From positions 61,259-125,258 of the forward strand of contig WNNJ02003019.1 of assembly GCA_012934845.2 (NCBI GenBank): a DNA stretch of 64,000 nucleotides, written 5' to 3'. The position numbers and the translations under genes are program-made. The notes below the pieces were generated by a model. It was not told where the DNA came from, searched no databases, and saw only the letters and a list, made by a program, of their open reading frames with translations. This DNA is from Pomphorhynchus laevis (lineage: Eukaryota; Acanthocephala; Palaeacanthocephala; Echinorhynchida; Pomphorhynchidae). Within the stretch, counting starts at the first letter, position 1. Every line of letters starts with the position of its first letter. Positions 1-11,104 of this stretch are shown here, piece after piece.

Positions 1-1699
1 TAAATTAAAAGAATCAAATTCTCTATTAATTTTGAATAATGTAATTTGTAGTAATGCAAATAAATTTTTAACTACTAAACGACCGCCCAACATCAAGTAC
101 ACTCCTAAAGCTCTTCATTTGAAACGTATTCTCTGGGGTTTACGAACGGATGCGAATCCTTCGTCTCAGAGAATCGCTCAAATGGCTCTGCTCAAGAATG
201 ATATTCAAGAGTTGGAGCAGAGGGTAGACGCTAAAAAGTTGCTGTCTTACAAGAATTTTTCAAAGGAATGGTGGCAAACCATTAGGCGAACCACCTTCCG
301 TTCTTGGAGGGCAGCGGCTTCTAAGTGGATATCCTCTAAGGGTTTTGAGAATGTACTTCATGAAATGAAAATGAAACACCTAGCCAATGCTGAAGGATGG
401 ACAGAGAGGAAAATGATGAAGATCCGTATGGAACTCTTGTTTTCGACCATCGACAATTCGCATGATGACATCACTATAGAGGACATTTTGAGTGCGTGGC
501 CAGTCGTGCCAAAGACTTTGTCTAACAGGTCTTCGGCATGTGCTGATGCGACCAAATTGATCGTTGATAGGGTTCGGACGGATATTGCTGCCAAGATGCT
601 AGGGGTACCTTTAGCATCTTGGTGTGATATTACGGTCGGAAGGGTGGTGTTCCTTGCGAAGGGAAGATGGGTGTCGAATGCTAAAGACACAAGACCCATA
701 ACAATATCTAATAATATTGTTATGGTGTATGAGAGAGCTCTTGATAGAATTCTTTCCCGATTCTACGAAGATCGTGATATGTTGGGAGACCACATTCACG
801 AATTTCGTAGAGGAAGGGTAACTGTTAAGGCAGTAAGGTCCATGCAGAGTTTTCTCACCAGCGATAGACGACCTGCAGTCCTCTATTCGCTGGATGTGTC
901 GGCGGCCTTCGACAACTTGGGGCATGATGCAATAGTTACAACGTTAACCAGTGATGGTATACCGAGTAATTTGTTGCATCGTGTCCTGGGTATATTGAAA
1001 GCAAGAACTTTCTACTTGGATGATGACGGGGGTAAGTACTATCATCTCAACAAAGGACTTCCCCAGGGCTCACCTCTGTCTCCTATCATTTATATGATAG
1101 TGACGAGGGGAGTTCTGGAGGGTCTTTTGGATAGGAACACCCACGCCATCATTTATGCGGACGACATCTCGATCGCATTTAAGAGAAATACTCTGTCGGA
1201 TGCAAGGTTTGAAGGGCGAATGAAGTCTGTAATGGACATTGTTGCTCATCGCTTAGCGAAGTTTGGCTTGTCTTTAAACCCAACGAAGAGCAATTTTGTT
1301 CATTACAGATTTCGGCGTCCTGGAAAGCACACTCGTCTCCTCGATTCTCTTCCAGGGAATCGAAAGCGTCGGGTGCGCATTCTGGGATCCGTTTTCGAAC
1401 CACGTTTGCATCCTAGGTCAGATATGGCCAGGTGTTTCAAATTAGTTAGAAAAGGGCTACGTATGTTTGAAAGAGAGATACGATTAAATGCCGATTCGGG
1501 TAGATGTGTAATTGTGCTCAATGCGTTTGTATTGAGCGGATTGTACTTCTACTCAAACAATCGCCCTCCAGAACAACGATATCTATTTTTAAAACGATTA
1601 TTAATTTTAATAAATAAATTTTTTATGAATGAAATTGAAATTAAAAATAAATTAATTAAAAAATGTTTTATTTTACAATTTAAAAATCAAATGTTTTGA
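1..1699 (+). CDS. LINE B reverse transcriptase, partial at window edge
   Basis: The frame is open from base 2, so the protein begins left of the window; the first ATG-like start in the frame is not a real start. It encodes a non-LTR (LINE) reverse transcriptase, which copies element RNA into DNA at a chromosomal nick. Visible motifs in order: a thumb-proximal RPITISN block near 690, SLDVSAAFDN near 890-916 (motif A), GLPQGSPLSP near 1055-1085 and the catalytic YADD at 1154-1165. No RNase H or C-terminal zinc finger is seen. The end of the protein (RPPEQRYLFLKRLL) resembles family A LINEs of this window, so both probably belong to the same broad I/Jockey-like group. No stop interrupts about 1.7 kb, suggesting a young or constrained copy. 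From about 1590 the codons become very AT-rich, so the last 35 residues may be read-through into flanking DNA. Confidence 0.85.
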   Translation, partial: KLKESNSLLILNNVICSNANKFLTTKRPPNIKYTPKALHLKRILWGLRTDANPSSQRIAQMALLKNDIQELEQRVDAKKLLSYKNFSKEWWQTIRRTTFRSWRAAASKWISSKGFENVLHEMKMKHLANAEGWTERKMMKIRMELLFSTIDNSHDDITIEDILSAWPVVPKTLSNRSSACADATKLIVDRVRTDIAAKMLGVPLASWCDITVGRVVFLAKGRWVSNAKDTRPITISNNIVMVYERALDRILSRFYEDRDMLGDHIHEFRRGRVTVKAVRSMQSFLTSDRRPAVLYSLDVSAAFDNLGHDAIVTTLTSDGIPSNLLHRVLGILKARTFYLDDDGGKYYHLNKGLPQGSPLSPIIYMIVTRGVLEGLLDRNTHAIIYADDISIAFKRNTLSDARFEGRMKSVMDIVAHRLAKFGLSLNPTKSNFVHYRFRRPGKHTRLLDSLPGNRKRRVRILGSVFEPRLHPRSDMARCFKLVRKGLRMFEREIRLNADSGRCVIVLNAFVLSGLYFYSNNRPPEQRYLFLKRLLILINKFFMNEIEIKNKLIKKCFILQFKNQMF

Positions 1700-2510
1700 A
1701 TAATTTTTTGTTTATCTTGTTTGAAATTTGTTTGATTATTTTTCTAAAATTGGATGTATATATTAATTTTATATTGCGCTTGCCTACAAGTGCTTTGTCA
1801 GAGAAATTAGAGAAATTAAGAAAAGTATAATTAAATGTATTATATCTTCATTTTTTTGTCATTGTTCAAATAATTTTAAGATAATGTTACAAAATGTTTT
1901 TTATTTTATTGGTAATATTAATTTTATCCAAATTTTGTTTTTTATGATTATTTTGAATTTTTATTTTTTAGAATTGAATTTTAGCAGTTTATCATTTTTA
2001 ATTTTTGTTTAAAATTCTTATCCTCGACATCCAACCAAAGAAATCTCAATCGAAACCTGCAAAAAGAAAGAAAAAAGAAAAAAGAAAGGAAACTCGATTG
2101 GGGCTCCATACTTGGCTGGGGTCGAAAAAGTCAGAAAAAAAAACGAAAATATATATGAATTTTGTTTTTTACTTTAATAAATCATTATTTTTTTTAAAAG
2201 TCACAGAATACCAAAATACAAAACAAATTGAATTTCCTAAAAGAACATGTTTTCAGTTTAGATTTGTTTAAATACAAAAGGTAAATTCAATTGACTGAAA
2301 ACGTTTGAAACGCTTATTTAAAATCCAAATAAACACCACGTATTTTACTAATACCTTTCCTTATGTAAAATATAAGTACTAGGAAAAGACTGTATTTAAC
2401 TAAACAGTACCCTTGTTTAAATAAATGAGGTCAATTCTATTGAATTAAAACGTTTGGATAATTGTACGTGGCGATTACGCTTTTGTCGAATGAGATAATG
2501 GTTCGTCTAA
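1700..2510. other. AT-rich spacer
   Basis: No convincing gene. A purine-rich stretch at 2035-2150 encodes a lysine-rich peptide in the + frame, but nothing supports it as a gene. It could be the decayed 3' end of LINE B or the 5' leader of the LINE that follows. Confidence 0.4.
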
Positions 2511-2547
2511 ATCAGAATATAGAAACTTCTATTTTAACGTTGCAAAG

Positions 2548-3638
2548 ATGGAAAAACCTTCCAAATCTCAACTAAATAAGGTGAATGTATGTCTTAATCA
2601 TCACAACCCAAAGGTAAGTGATGCTTCTGTTACTTCTGACAATGGAGAATTACTTTCCCAAATCCCCAAACTTGTTAATCTGGGGATTATCAAAATAATA
2701 AAGCCTTTAGAGAGGCACATTTTATACAACACTTTTCTCAGAGAATTTGTCTCTAAAATGAACAACCGAATAATTTTCAACACTGTAAGATATAACAACA
2801 GTGGTATTAAGATATCGTTCTCATCCCAGGATCTCCTGGAGAGCTATGAGAGTTTTTTCAACGCGAACTTTAAAGATTTGGGCGTATTCGAGTGCAAACC
2901 CATCCAAGCATCATTGAAAATAGCCAATCTTCCGGCTCACTTGGATGATGGGGATATTGATATGCTAAAAAACTTATAAACTTACTAACATCCGCTCCTG
3001 GTAGGAAAAAATGGCTTCCCGTTAACAATTGGTTTTTGTTCAGCGGTGATGGGACAGGCTGAGTTATTGGAAAAGACGACATGTAATCCCTTTATGGGCT
3101 TTAACCTAAAATTCGAAATTGTCGGCAGTGAGGAGTACACTTATCCTCACTGTAGTCGGTGCCATAAGTGGGGGCACTGGGCTTCCAGCTGCTCCCTACC
3201 GACTACATGTGGGGTGTGTAGTTCCTCTTCTTGCCCGGCTGCAGAGAGCGGCAGCAAATGTACGGCCCCCCATCCTGCTCCAACTGTGGGGAGAGCCACC
3301 CAGACTGGAGTAGAAGATGTGTCTTCTTTAAGAAGTACAGTAGTTTGTTTCAATCTTCTGCTGCGAGGAAACCTGGGTCTTATTCTGGTGCCGCGACATC
3401 GGCTCCCCAGAATGCCTGTAGAGGTATGTCTGACCAAGAACTACTTCATGCTATGGACCTCAGATCGGCAGAGTCCAGAAAACAAACAGAAGAGTTGGTG
3501 AAATTCTTACTTTCTGCTCTACTAGTGTCGCCGACAGTGCCAGCTAACTCGATGATTCCTCCTTCGTCAGAAATTCCAGCTTCGAAAAAGAGGGGGCTGC
3601 GGCCGATGTCGTTCCTCCCTTAAAGATCGGCAAAATGC
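2548..3638 (+). pseudogene. Family A ORF1 (gag-like, three zinc knuckles), copy 1
   Basis: ORF1 of this LINE group is an RNA-binding protein that packages element RNA. The start ATG at 2548 opens a 143-residue stretch ending at 2979; it includes a segment (IQASLKIANLPAHLDDGDID) like the region preceding zinc knuckles in Jockey-type ORF1. The reading then continues in other frames: the first knuckle, CSRCHKWGHWASSC, is at 3151-3192; the third, CSNCGESHPDWSRRC, is read in the frame of 3231-3623. At least two frame changes therefore separate the parts. The C-terminal part is Ser/Pro-rich and ends in a basic KKRGLRP motif shared by all family copies. ORF2 starts about 150 bases downstream. Confidence 0.75.
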
Positions 3639-3791
3639 TGAAGGGCAAGATTAAAAGCGCCTCAAAGGGAAATGACGATAATGCCCCGGGGCAAGTACCC
3701 ACTCTGGGCGGCGCTAGTGATGGAGGGGGTAACCCCTCCACCTCTAGCTCTGTCTAGGGTGAGGCAATCCTCTTCCAGCTAAACTAACACA

Positions 3792-6241
3792 ATGCAAAGC
3801 AATTATGTGCCTTTTTCACTGAATATCCTTCAGTGGAATTCAGGAGATGCTTCTGCCATTAGCCTTTTATCTGGTAGAGATGCAGATGTTATAGTCCTTC
3901 AGGAGACGCGGTCTATCCGTATCCCCCAGGACATTACTCGATGTATTCCCAAGCATATATCCACCCACTTCACTCCGTATATAACTCCTCCTCACTCCTC
4001 TTCATCTCAAGCTCTTTTAACCTTAGTTAAATGCTCCTTAAGATCTTCCCTCCTTCTTAACAATTCTTGTCCAGCCCTATCTTGTTTAGCTATATCACTT
4101 CGTAAGAACGGTAAACGTATCAGCATAGCCAATGTTTATATACGGCCAAGAGAAATTCACAAGAACCGTGACCTCCTGGATCGTATATTAGGTAGTGGCT
4201 ATGACATGTTACTTGATGACTTCAACGACAGAACTGTTCGTTGAATTAATGCAGCAAACCGCAGAGCCAGGAACGACTATATTATTCACAAACCACCATC
4301 CTCCACCTTTCATTGCTCAACAACTAATTCGCTCCTCGACATATTACTGCTACATAAGAAGTGGTTGTTGAAACCCATCTGTACTGAGCAGTCGCGCCAA
4401 CAACAGACCACCTCTCATGACCTAATTCGTTGGCGGTTAGAGGAAGATACGTTGCTTAGGAGAAGGTTCCACTTTGATCCCATCAGGGTGGCCTTCTTTC
4501 AAGCAGCTATCCAACTCTTCCCCCGAATTGGAAATGAGAGTTTGACCGAATTTAATGCCTACCTCTCTTCGCAAGCTACCGCGTTGCTTTCGACTACCTA
4601 TAAAGGTCGCATATACAATCCCACTCCAACAAAACTCAAGGTCCTAGCTAAAATGCTACACCTTCCTAATCTCTCTGTTTCCGCCAGACAAGCCCTCTCT
4701 AATGAATAATGGAGCACTAGATCTAGGCTCCAGCTGAATAGGAATAAGGCAAGCATTTCTCGCCTTTACCCTTCTCAGTATTCCTTCTGGAAGATATTCA
4801 AGAAGGAGAAGTTTGTCTGTTGAAGGATAGAGCATTAGGTTGGATTGGTAGAATAGGCCTTGATAAAGTTTTGGAGGAGTCACTATCCCTACACAATTAT
4901 GGAGCCACTCAATCACCCCAACCAATCCCGCCTTGGTGTGACTTCAGGAGTAGGGACTTATCTGTTACAGATATCCTTAACTCCTGGGTGCCACTCCCGG
5001 GCACCTCCAGAACCCATGCACCACTCTCCACTCGTGTTTGTCAGCTTTTGACATACAGTCAGAGAGAGGAGGTCCAATGCTATTAGCCTCCCCGTCCGAC
5101 ATTGCTGGAATAAACATCAGCCGTCGTGTTTTTATACCAAAAAAGAAGTCGATTTCATGTCCTAAAGATCTGCGACCCATTTCTATTCAAAAATCCCTCA
5201 TATCCATTTACGAAAAAGCGCTTGCGCGTAAAATCTGCGGTCATCTAAGTAGGCGAAATTTAATCCCACCAGGTTTTCATGGGTACGTAAAAGATCGCTC
5301 GGTCCATTCAGCAATAGGTGAAGTGCAACAGTTTTGTCAAGATAACAGTCATCAGCTTGTTGTGGCTGTTTTTCTTGACTTCTCTGCTGCATTTGACCGC
5401 ATTTCCATTCCTTTTGTTATCACTTCTCTCAGGTCCCTCGGGTTGCCTGCGAGAATTGTTAACAGGGTAAAATATTGCTGTACACCAAGCGATTCTTCTA
5501 TGAAGACGACCCTGATGCACGTCAGTTCTACCCTATTAAAGGTGTGCCTCAAGTCTCCCCACTTTCTCCAATCTTGTATCTTGCTGCCTCCATTGAACTC
5601 TACAAAAATTTCAAACGCGATAAACATCTTGTGGTATACGCTGATGATACCACAGCCCTGTTCTCTGGACGCAGGTTCAAAGATGTAGTCTCTGACATCA
5701 GCCGTTTCTTTACAAGATTAAAAGATCAGCTGCCCTTTTCCAAGCTTGTTTTAAACTCCTCCAAATCGCAGGTGGTTGTCTTTCATGGCGTCCCAGCGAC
5801 CAAGAAAAAACTCAAGAGATTAGCACTCTCAGCTCTATCTTCTATCCTGATAATCAACCTCTCCCTACCTTCACAAGTCGAGTAAAATATCTGGGGTTTA
5901 CCATTACGGTGAACTGGTCAGTGAAAGCTGACCTGGATAGACTAAAACGTATCCTGAAGAGAGCTAGATGGGCCCTGAAACGGGCCCAACATCTGTCATT
6001 GAAAGAGAAAACCCAAGTGCGCCTCTGGGGTACTTGGGCTATCTCGGGATTGGTCTTCTTTTCAAGAGGACGTCCCCCAGAACAAAGACTAAGGTTTCTT
6101 AAGCTCCTCATCTCGAGATTACCGAGCATCGTCCGCCTCGATTGGATTCTTCGGGGTGTGGTAGACCCCGAGTGGTTCAGTCGGAGAGCGGCGTGTTGGA
6201 TTGGCTGTGGAGCTCAGATCCCGTTGGACCTGAGGCCATAG
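3792..6241 (+). pseudogene. Family A ORF2 (endonuclease-reverse transcriptase), copy 1
   Basis: The ATG at 3792 begins the AP-endonuclease-like domain: SLNILQWNSG, VIVLQETRS, ANVYIRPRE and an altered LLDDFND in place of LGDFND. SHDLIRWR near 4415 is the end of the endonuclease. The reverse transcriptase follows: CPKDLRPISIQ near 5160, FLDFSAAFDRIS near 5370-5405, GVPQVSPLSPILY near 5540 and VVYADDTTALF near 5630-5660. The C-terminal RPPEQRLRFLKLLISRLP lies near 6085. Stops and frameshifts break the frame at several points, for example the TGA at 4242-4244 and the shifts near 4820, 5480 and 5885. The PQG motif has a Gly-to-Val change. This copy cannot make a full protein. Confidence 0.85.
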
Positions 6242-6366
6242 CAGATCTGAAGACGAAAGAAATATTTACTTGGGAAGAACATTAGCATTACTTTTTTTAG
6301 CATGTTTCCTTTTTTAAATTAGCTATATGTTGTCATTTATTAAGAAAATCTTTATTATTATTAAAT

Positions 6367-7005
6367 CAAGGGTGCCAAGCATGCGGGCCGCGAGAGGATT
6401 TTGTGCGGCCCGCGAAATTTCTTTATGAATCTTTCTACTTTAACATTTTTTGTAATTTTGTTTGATATTTTTACAATTTGTAACATTTTGAGTTGTTATG
6501 AATGCAATTATAACAGTTTAGGAACTACATAACATTTTTACTGTGATAATATTTTTTAAATATCCTTAAGAATAATGTCAAGAAAGAGAAGTATACAGGT
6601 GCAAATATATATGCATCGAAAGTCTTATGCATGTTTGGAAGTACCTATATCTGTGAACAACTGTTCTCATGTATGAAGAGCTTAATAAAAACATCTTCAG
6701 ATATAGGTTGTCAGAACAAAATATTCAATGTGAAAATTTATTGCATACAAAAATTGAGTCCTAACTTTAATAGCTTAATTGAAGAAAAGACTCGCCATTA
6801 ATCTTTAAGTAAAACAATTAAATGGCTAATTGTTTTATTTTATTTTATTTTATTATTTTATTGTTGTGGAAATTAACTATATAAACGTGTTTGATTGACA
6901 TCTAAATGCACGCGTTTTTGTTATTAACAAATTTGGTATTGCGACCTGTGAGATTGAAATTAATTAAAATATGACCAGCCGTCTTATTTTTATCTGACAC
7001 CCCTG
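6367..7005 (+). mobile_element. hAT DNA transposon relic
   Basis: The ends form imperfect inverted repeats: CAAGGGTGCCA at 6367-6377 and TGACACCCCTG at 6995-7005, matching the CAGGGGTG-type ends common in animal hAT elements. Just inside the left end is a GC-rich block with 'gcggcccgcg', also typical of some hAT families. The frame at 6616-6801 encodes MFGSTYICEQLFSCMKSL, the well-known start of the hAT C-terminal dimerisation domain (FGSTY.CEQLFS.MK), and ends at TAA 6799-6801. Most of the transposase is absent. The element abuts the 3' tail of LINE copy 1. Confidence 0.75.
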
Positions 7006-7009
7006 ATCT

Positions 7010-8850
7010 AAACGGAAAAACAAAAACCATGGGATCGACTAATTACATTAACAAACGCTAGTATTAACAGTATTCACTTGGAGATGAGACATTTTGCTCA
7101 ATTACGCTGCATTGCTAATTTTGCTCACTTATACAAAGCAAATAACTTTAAGTATTTACTACTTTACCGACACAACTATTCAACATTAAAGACTTTAATT
7201 TATAGAAGTTTTGTATATAAAAAGATTAAAAAAAAACTGTATTTCTTCGAAACAAACTTTATTTTATTTTTTTTCAAACATAATTCAAATAATAGAAAGC
7301 AAGCATTCCTATAAAAGACAGTACATATATAATCTTAATTTTTAACAGGACATAAACTGCTATAATGTATTAATTTCTTAATTTCAAATATATTTTTCAG
7401 TATATATCATTGATAATACAATTTCGTTAACTTGTTTAATTTCTTCTTTTTCTTTTTCTGGTCTGATACAGGAGGCTTGAATTGTAAGTTTTTATACTAA
7501 ATTTAATAAAATGCACATTAAAATGTATATACATCAACTTTTAAAGATTCAAGGCATATTTTTAAAACAAAATCAACAAATGTAGTATGATTATGTAGAT
7601 AATTTAACTTTATGATCAACATACAATGTTGCATTATAGTGTAATGAATATCATAGTATTTTGGCAATTTTTTATCCAAAATGCAGAGTAAATCTTTAAA
7701 ACAAACTTTTTCCTTATAATCCAAAGAAAATATTCGCATTTCTGATTAATTTGTATTATATATTTACGTTATAATGAGTCAATATATCGCATTATTTAAT
7801 GTTGTATTAAAAAACTGATTATCATTATGACTGATGAACATATTGTTTAAAAGAAAATCAATTTGATAAAGGCGTTAGCACTTTTCTCAATCAAAACGAA
7901 CTATCATGCGTTCATTGGGTCTTATATTATTTTTACCGAAAAAGTATAATATGTTTGCCTGCCAACACGATTAAAGTTAATCCAGATAAAAATCATTGCA
8001 CGATGATTGAAGTCAATGAAAAAATAAATAAGTTTAGCAGCTGAACGAAACAAAAAATCGTCAAACTTATAAACTATCAAAATATTATCAAAAACAAATT
8101 TAAATTTTACATGCGAACTTTTTATGAATTATTAATTATATACTCTGTATTAGAATAAGAGGTTAAGTTAGATAATCACATTACATTAGAGAAAATAAAT
8201 CATCAACATTCATCTTCTGATATGTTAGATTGAAAAGCAAATGTCGAAAACTAATAACTACATTTTCAACTGATGACCTTTGTTTAAAAATAGCCTATTA
8301 TTTATTAAGCGGTTCCTAAAATTACCGGGTTATAAAAATTATTATTAAGATAACTTGTTTAAATTTTTGTACAGTACAAAATGTGCAAACATCTGCAGTT
8401 TAGTGATCAGATTAGTTAGTAGGTCGTAACTTTATTTTTAACTTAAAAATATTAACTCGATATAAACACGAAAAACATTTACAGAGAAAAAAAATTGTAA
8501 ACGAAAATGAATTAAATTTTGTAAATTTGCAAACAAATTGTGAAAACAAAAGACAACAATATATTAATGGAAGCAGTAATAACGAAAAAATAAAGAAATA
8601 GTCATTTTTTATTTATAATATATTAATTTATACTATATATAGTATATTATATATACTATATAAAATATATGATTAATATTATATCATGTAATATGATAAA
8701 TTGTACTATTCATTATTTGGTTAGGAAATGAAGAGTGGGCGGCATCCTTTCTAGAACATGTGCAAGCATAATGTTCTCGGAATTTTTCATTTAATCTCGG
8801 AAAAAAAGATAAATTTTTAGAAACGTTAAAAAGTTAACTTTCACAACTGT
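7010..8850. other. AT-rich sequence without recognisable genes
   Basis: No supported gene. Short frames here are AT-driven and lack known motifs. At 8620-8690 there is a TATA-rich self-complementary stretch. Confidence 0.5.
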
Positions 8851-8860
8851 TTGCATGTAT

Positions 8861-9316
8861 ACAAACTAGTGTACGAATATCGTAACGAACCAGTTGCAAA
8901 ACGACCTAACTACAACTTTATTTTGCGCCATGTTAGTACTCAGTGGATCACCAGGGCGCAGGTACGGATCACTAACGTTTCAACATACTGTAATACTTGG
9001 ATGGTCTATATAGAATCCAGCTAGTCGTTGAACAATCACACGAAACTTTCCTAAAAATTTGTAGACTCTTTACCGGTCTGACACTTTTCAAAATGGATTT
9101 CTAGAGCAGGTCATTAATTTGTGAAATGTAAATATATAGTTTTTAAACGACTAGCTGGATTCTATATAGACCATCCAAGCATTACAGCATGTCGAAACGT
9201 TAGTGCTCAGAGCCTGCGCTCTGATGATTCACTGAGTACTAAAGTCGGTACAGGATTATGTTAGTGATTAGGTCGTATTGCAACTGGTTCGTGACAATAT
9301 TCGTACACTAGTTTGC
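8861..9316. repeat. Foldback element with hammerhead-like strands
   Basis: Two imperfect inverted arms, about 8861-9029 and 9146-9316, enclose a 115-bp centre. Each arm contains a block shared with the other (for example GGATGGTCTATATAGAATCC). In the right arm, GAAAC at 9194-9198, CTGATGA at 9221-9227 and GTC at 9244-9246 are arranged with ACGTTAGTGCTCAG (9197-9210) complementary to 9232-9245 at 13 of 14 positions. The left arm holds a decayed counterpart on the minus strand. Outside, a second small inverted pair (about 9092-9140 with 9355-9400) brackets the right arm. Confidence 0.8.
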
Positions 9317-9479
9317 AGTACCATATTTATGATTAAAGAATAGAGCAGTATAAAATCCGTATATTTCACAGATTATGGACCTGCTCTGGAAATCTGTTTT
9401 AATGAATAATAATTAATTAAATAATATGTTTTATAATTTAAATATATTTTAAGTTGAAATTTGAAATAAAAGTCAACTT

Positions 9480-9800
9480 TTATGAATTGAATAATAAATA
9501 ATATACGATGTATCGGAAGAGGGATCATAGGTCATCACGATGAACTGATATGTTATTAGGTTTTGATCCTATTCCCCGATTCAACATAACAGAGAAACAA
9601 ACACATGCTAATGACGTATTTCCTTTGATGAAATTTAATTATTTAGTCTATCTTATTCTGATACAGATTATATTATTTACTGTCGATTCATAAATATTTC
9701 CCACTTAAGAGTTTAAATATTTTTAATAATATTTTGTCGATTTATATATTTTAAGATTTTCTGTTTGATTTGATTTTTTAGTAATCTAAAATTACAGTAA
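9480..9800 (+). repeat. Dispersed AT-rich repeat R, uninterrupted copy
   Basis: A non-coding repeat with siblings at 16320-16517 plus 20382-20520 (split by a LINE), about 44100-44380, and 49800-50010 (reverse). Shared blocks include 'aataataaatAATATACGAT', 'catgctaatgacg' and 'gatgaaattt'. Its two sub-terminal parts are inverted copies of each other (ATAATAAATAATATAC against GTATATTATTTATTATTC), as in a MITE-like element without coding capacity. Confidence 0.7.
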
Positions 9801-9884
9801 CCTAAAATTCGAAGTAAAATACTATTAATATTTGTAAATAGTCGATAATGATCTATTATAGATGAATAATTATTGAGGTTAAAT

Positions 9885-10010
9885 TAAAAAATGGAAAATT
9901 TTATTTGATACTTCTCTAATCTCTGTTAGCATCTTCAAAAAATTACTGAGTAATTTTCTGACGATGCTAACAGAGGTTAGCTAAATATCAAATACAATTT
10001 TCCCATTTTT
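9885..10010. repeat. Hairpin (MITE-like) repeat
   Basis: The left arm at about 9885-9932 and right arm at about 9962-10010 are near-complementary (AAAAATGGAAAATT against its complement at the far end; GTTAGCATC against GATGCTAAC), with a loop of about 30 bases. No coding capacity. Confidence 0.75.
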
Positions 10011-10291
10011 TTGATTCTGCCCTAATGATTCTTTACTATTAATATTTATATTTATATTAATTCTATTTATTAGTAGCTATAAATATTTATAGTAACTAAA
10101 ATTCGAACTTACCAGCATTTCACTTTTTGGTGTACAATCTAGTCCTATAGTCATATAGTTTGTTGTTGGCTAGAGTAAACTTTTTTACACCAGCCTATTG
10201 GAAATTTTGGCACGTGAGGTTCAATAAGCAAAGTACTGATCCTGGTTGCAAAGTAAAAAATCAAAAATGAGTAGCATTTTTGATTATATAT

Positions 10292-10708
10292 AACAAAGGA
10301 AACAACACCGCCGCCAAGGATCCTCAGAGGACCAATTAATTAGAGGTTTTGTTCAACCAGGACTGTTTATTACACCTATCTACGTCTCTATATATAGAGT
10401 ATTTTATGCTTTTACATTGCAAGATGGCGTACCGTTTCGGCTTTGAAAGGCCTAATCAGTTGAGGCAATACAATGTATACACATGAAAAACATACTATAT
10501 ATAGGTAAAGCAGAAAGAATTTACTGTATACTAATTGCATGACGTCTCTGCAAGCCGAAACGGTACGCCGTCTTGCAGTGTAGAAGCATTAAATACTCTA
10601 TATGGAGAAAGACGCAGATAGGTGTAAAAGACAATCCTGGTTGAATAAAACCTCAAATTTATTTATTGGTCCTCTAAGGATCCCAGGCGGCGGTGCTGTT
10701 TCTTTTGT
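10292..10708. repeat. Foldback element with decayed hammerhead core
   Basis: Arms at 10292-10444 and 10552-10708 are imperfect inverted repeats around a 107-bp centre. On the minus strand of the left arm, CTGATTA (10459-10453), a GGC...GCC hairpin, GAAAC (10438-10434) and ATC (10425-10423) lie in the order of a type I hammerhead. In the right arm GAAAC (10557-10561) and GTC (10570-10572) close a perfect ACGG/CCGT stem with a four-base loop. Frames here are by-products of the repeat. Confidence 0.75.
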
Positions 10709-11104
10709 AATTTATTATATTGGTCATTTAGTGATCCAGCTGATGTCTATTACACTGAAAAGAATTAATTGCATTGATTCTTCTTCAGTGTCAGTTTATC
10801 TACAATCATGGCAACGAAGTAAAAAATCAAAAAGGCGCGGCATTTTCATCAAATATAGTTGTAGCATCTTATATATTACAAGAACTTAGAAGTTGATAGC
10901 ATTGTTGACGTCATAACTTACATTACACACATGTCTTCCTGTATTTATACATTTACATTGCTGGAATAATGGGCTACTGATCACGTAAGTGTATTTTGCA
11001 TGCCTTATACGTGCACAATTTATTATGCATTATCCATGAATAATCACCATGCATGCATAATTCGCTTTGCATGCATAATAAGTGACTAATCACGTGATGC
11101 TACT

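Larger units (their letters stand above)
2515..6366 (+). mobile_element. Family A LINE, copy 1 (nearly full length, decayed)
   Basis: A two-ORF non-LTR retrotransposon of the I/Jockey group: zinc-knuckle ORF1, then an endonuclease plus reverse transcriptase ORF2, no RNase H seen. The 3' end has the family signature AAGAAAATCTTTA followed by a short TTA-type microsatellite that ends near 6366, directly against the TIR of a hAT relic. The clade is inferred from domain layout and motifs only. Both ORFs carry several breaks. Confidence 0.85.

Noticed and set aside
7078-7314. 78-residue frame in AT-rich spacer
   Set aside because: No motif, no codon bias and ends in poly-Phe/Lys; taken as chance.
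10602-10889. 95-residue frame in the right arm of the 10.3-10.7 kb foldback
   Set aside because: The frame overlaps a non-coding inverted repeat and has no counterpart in the left arm.
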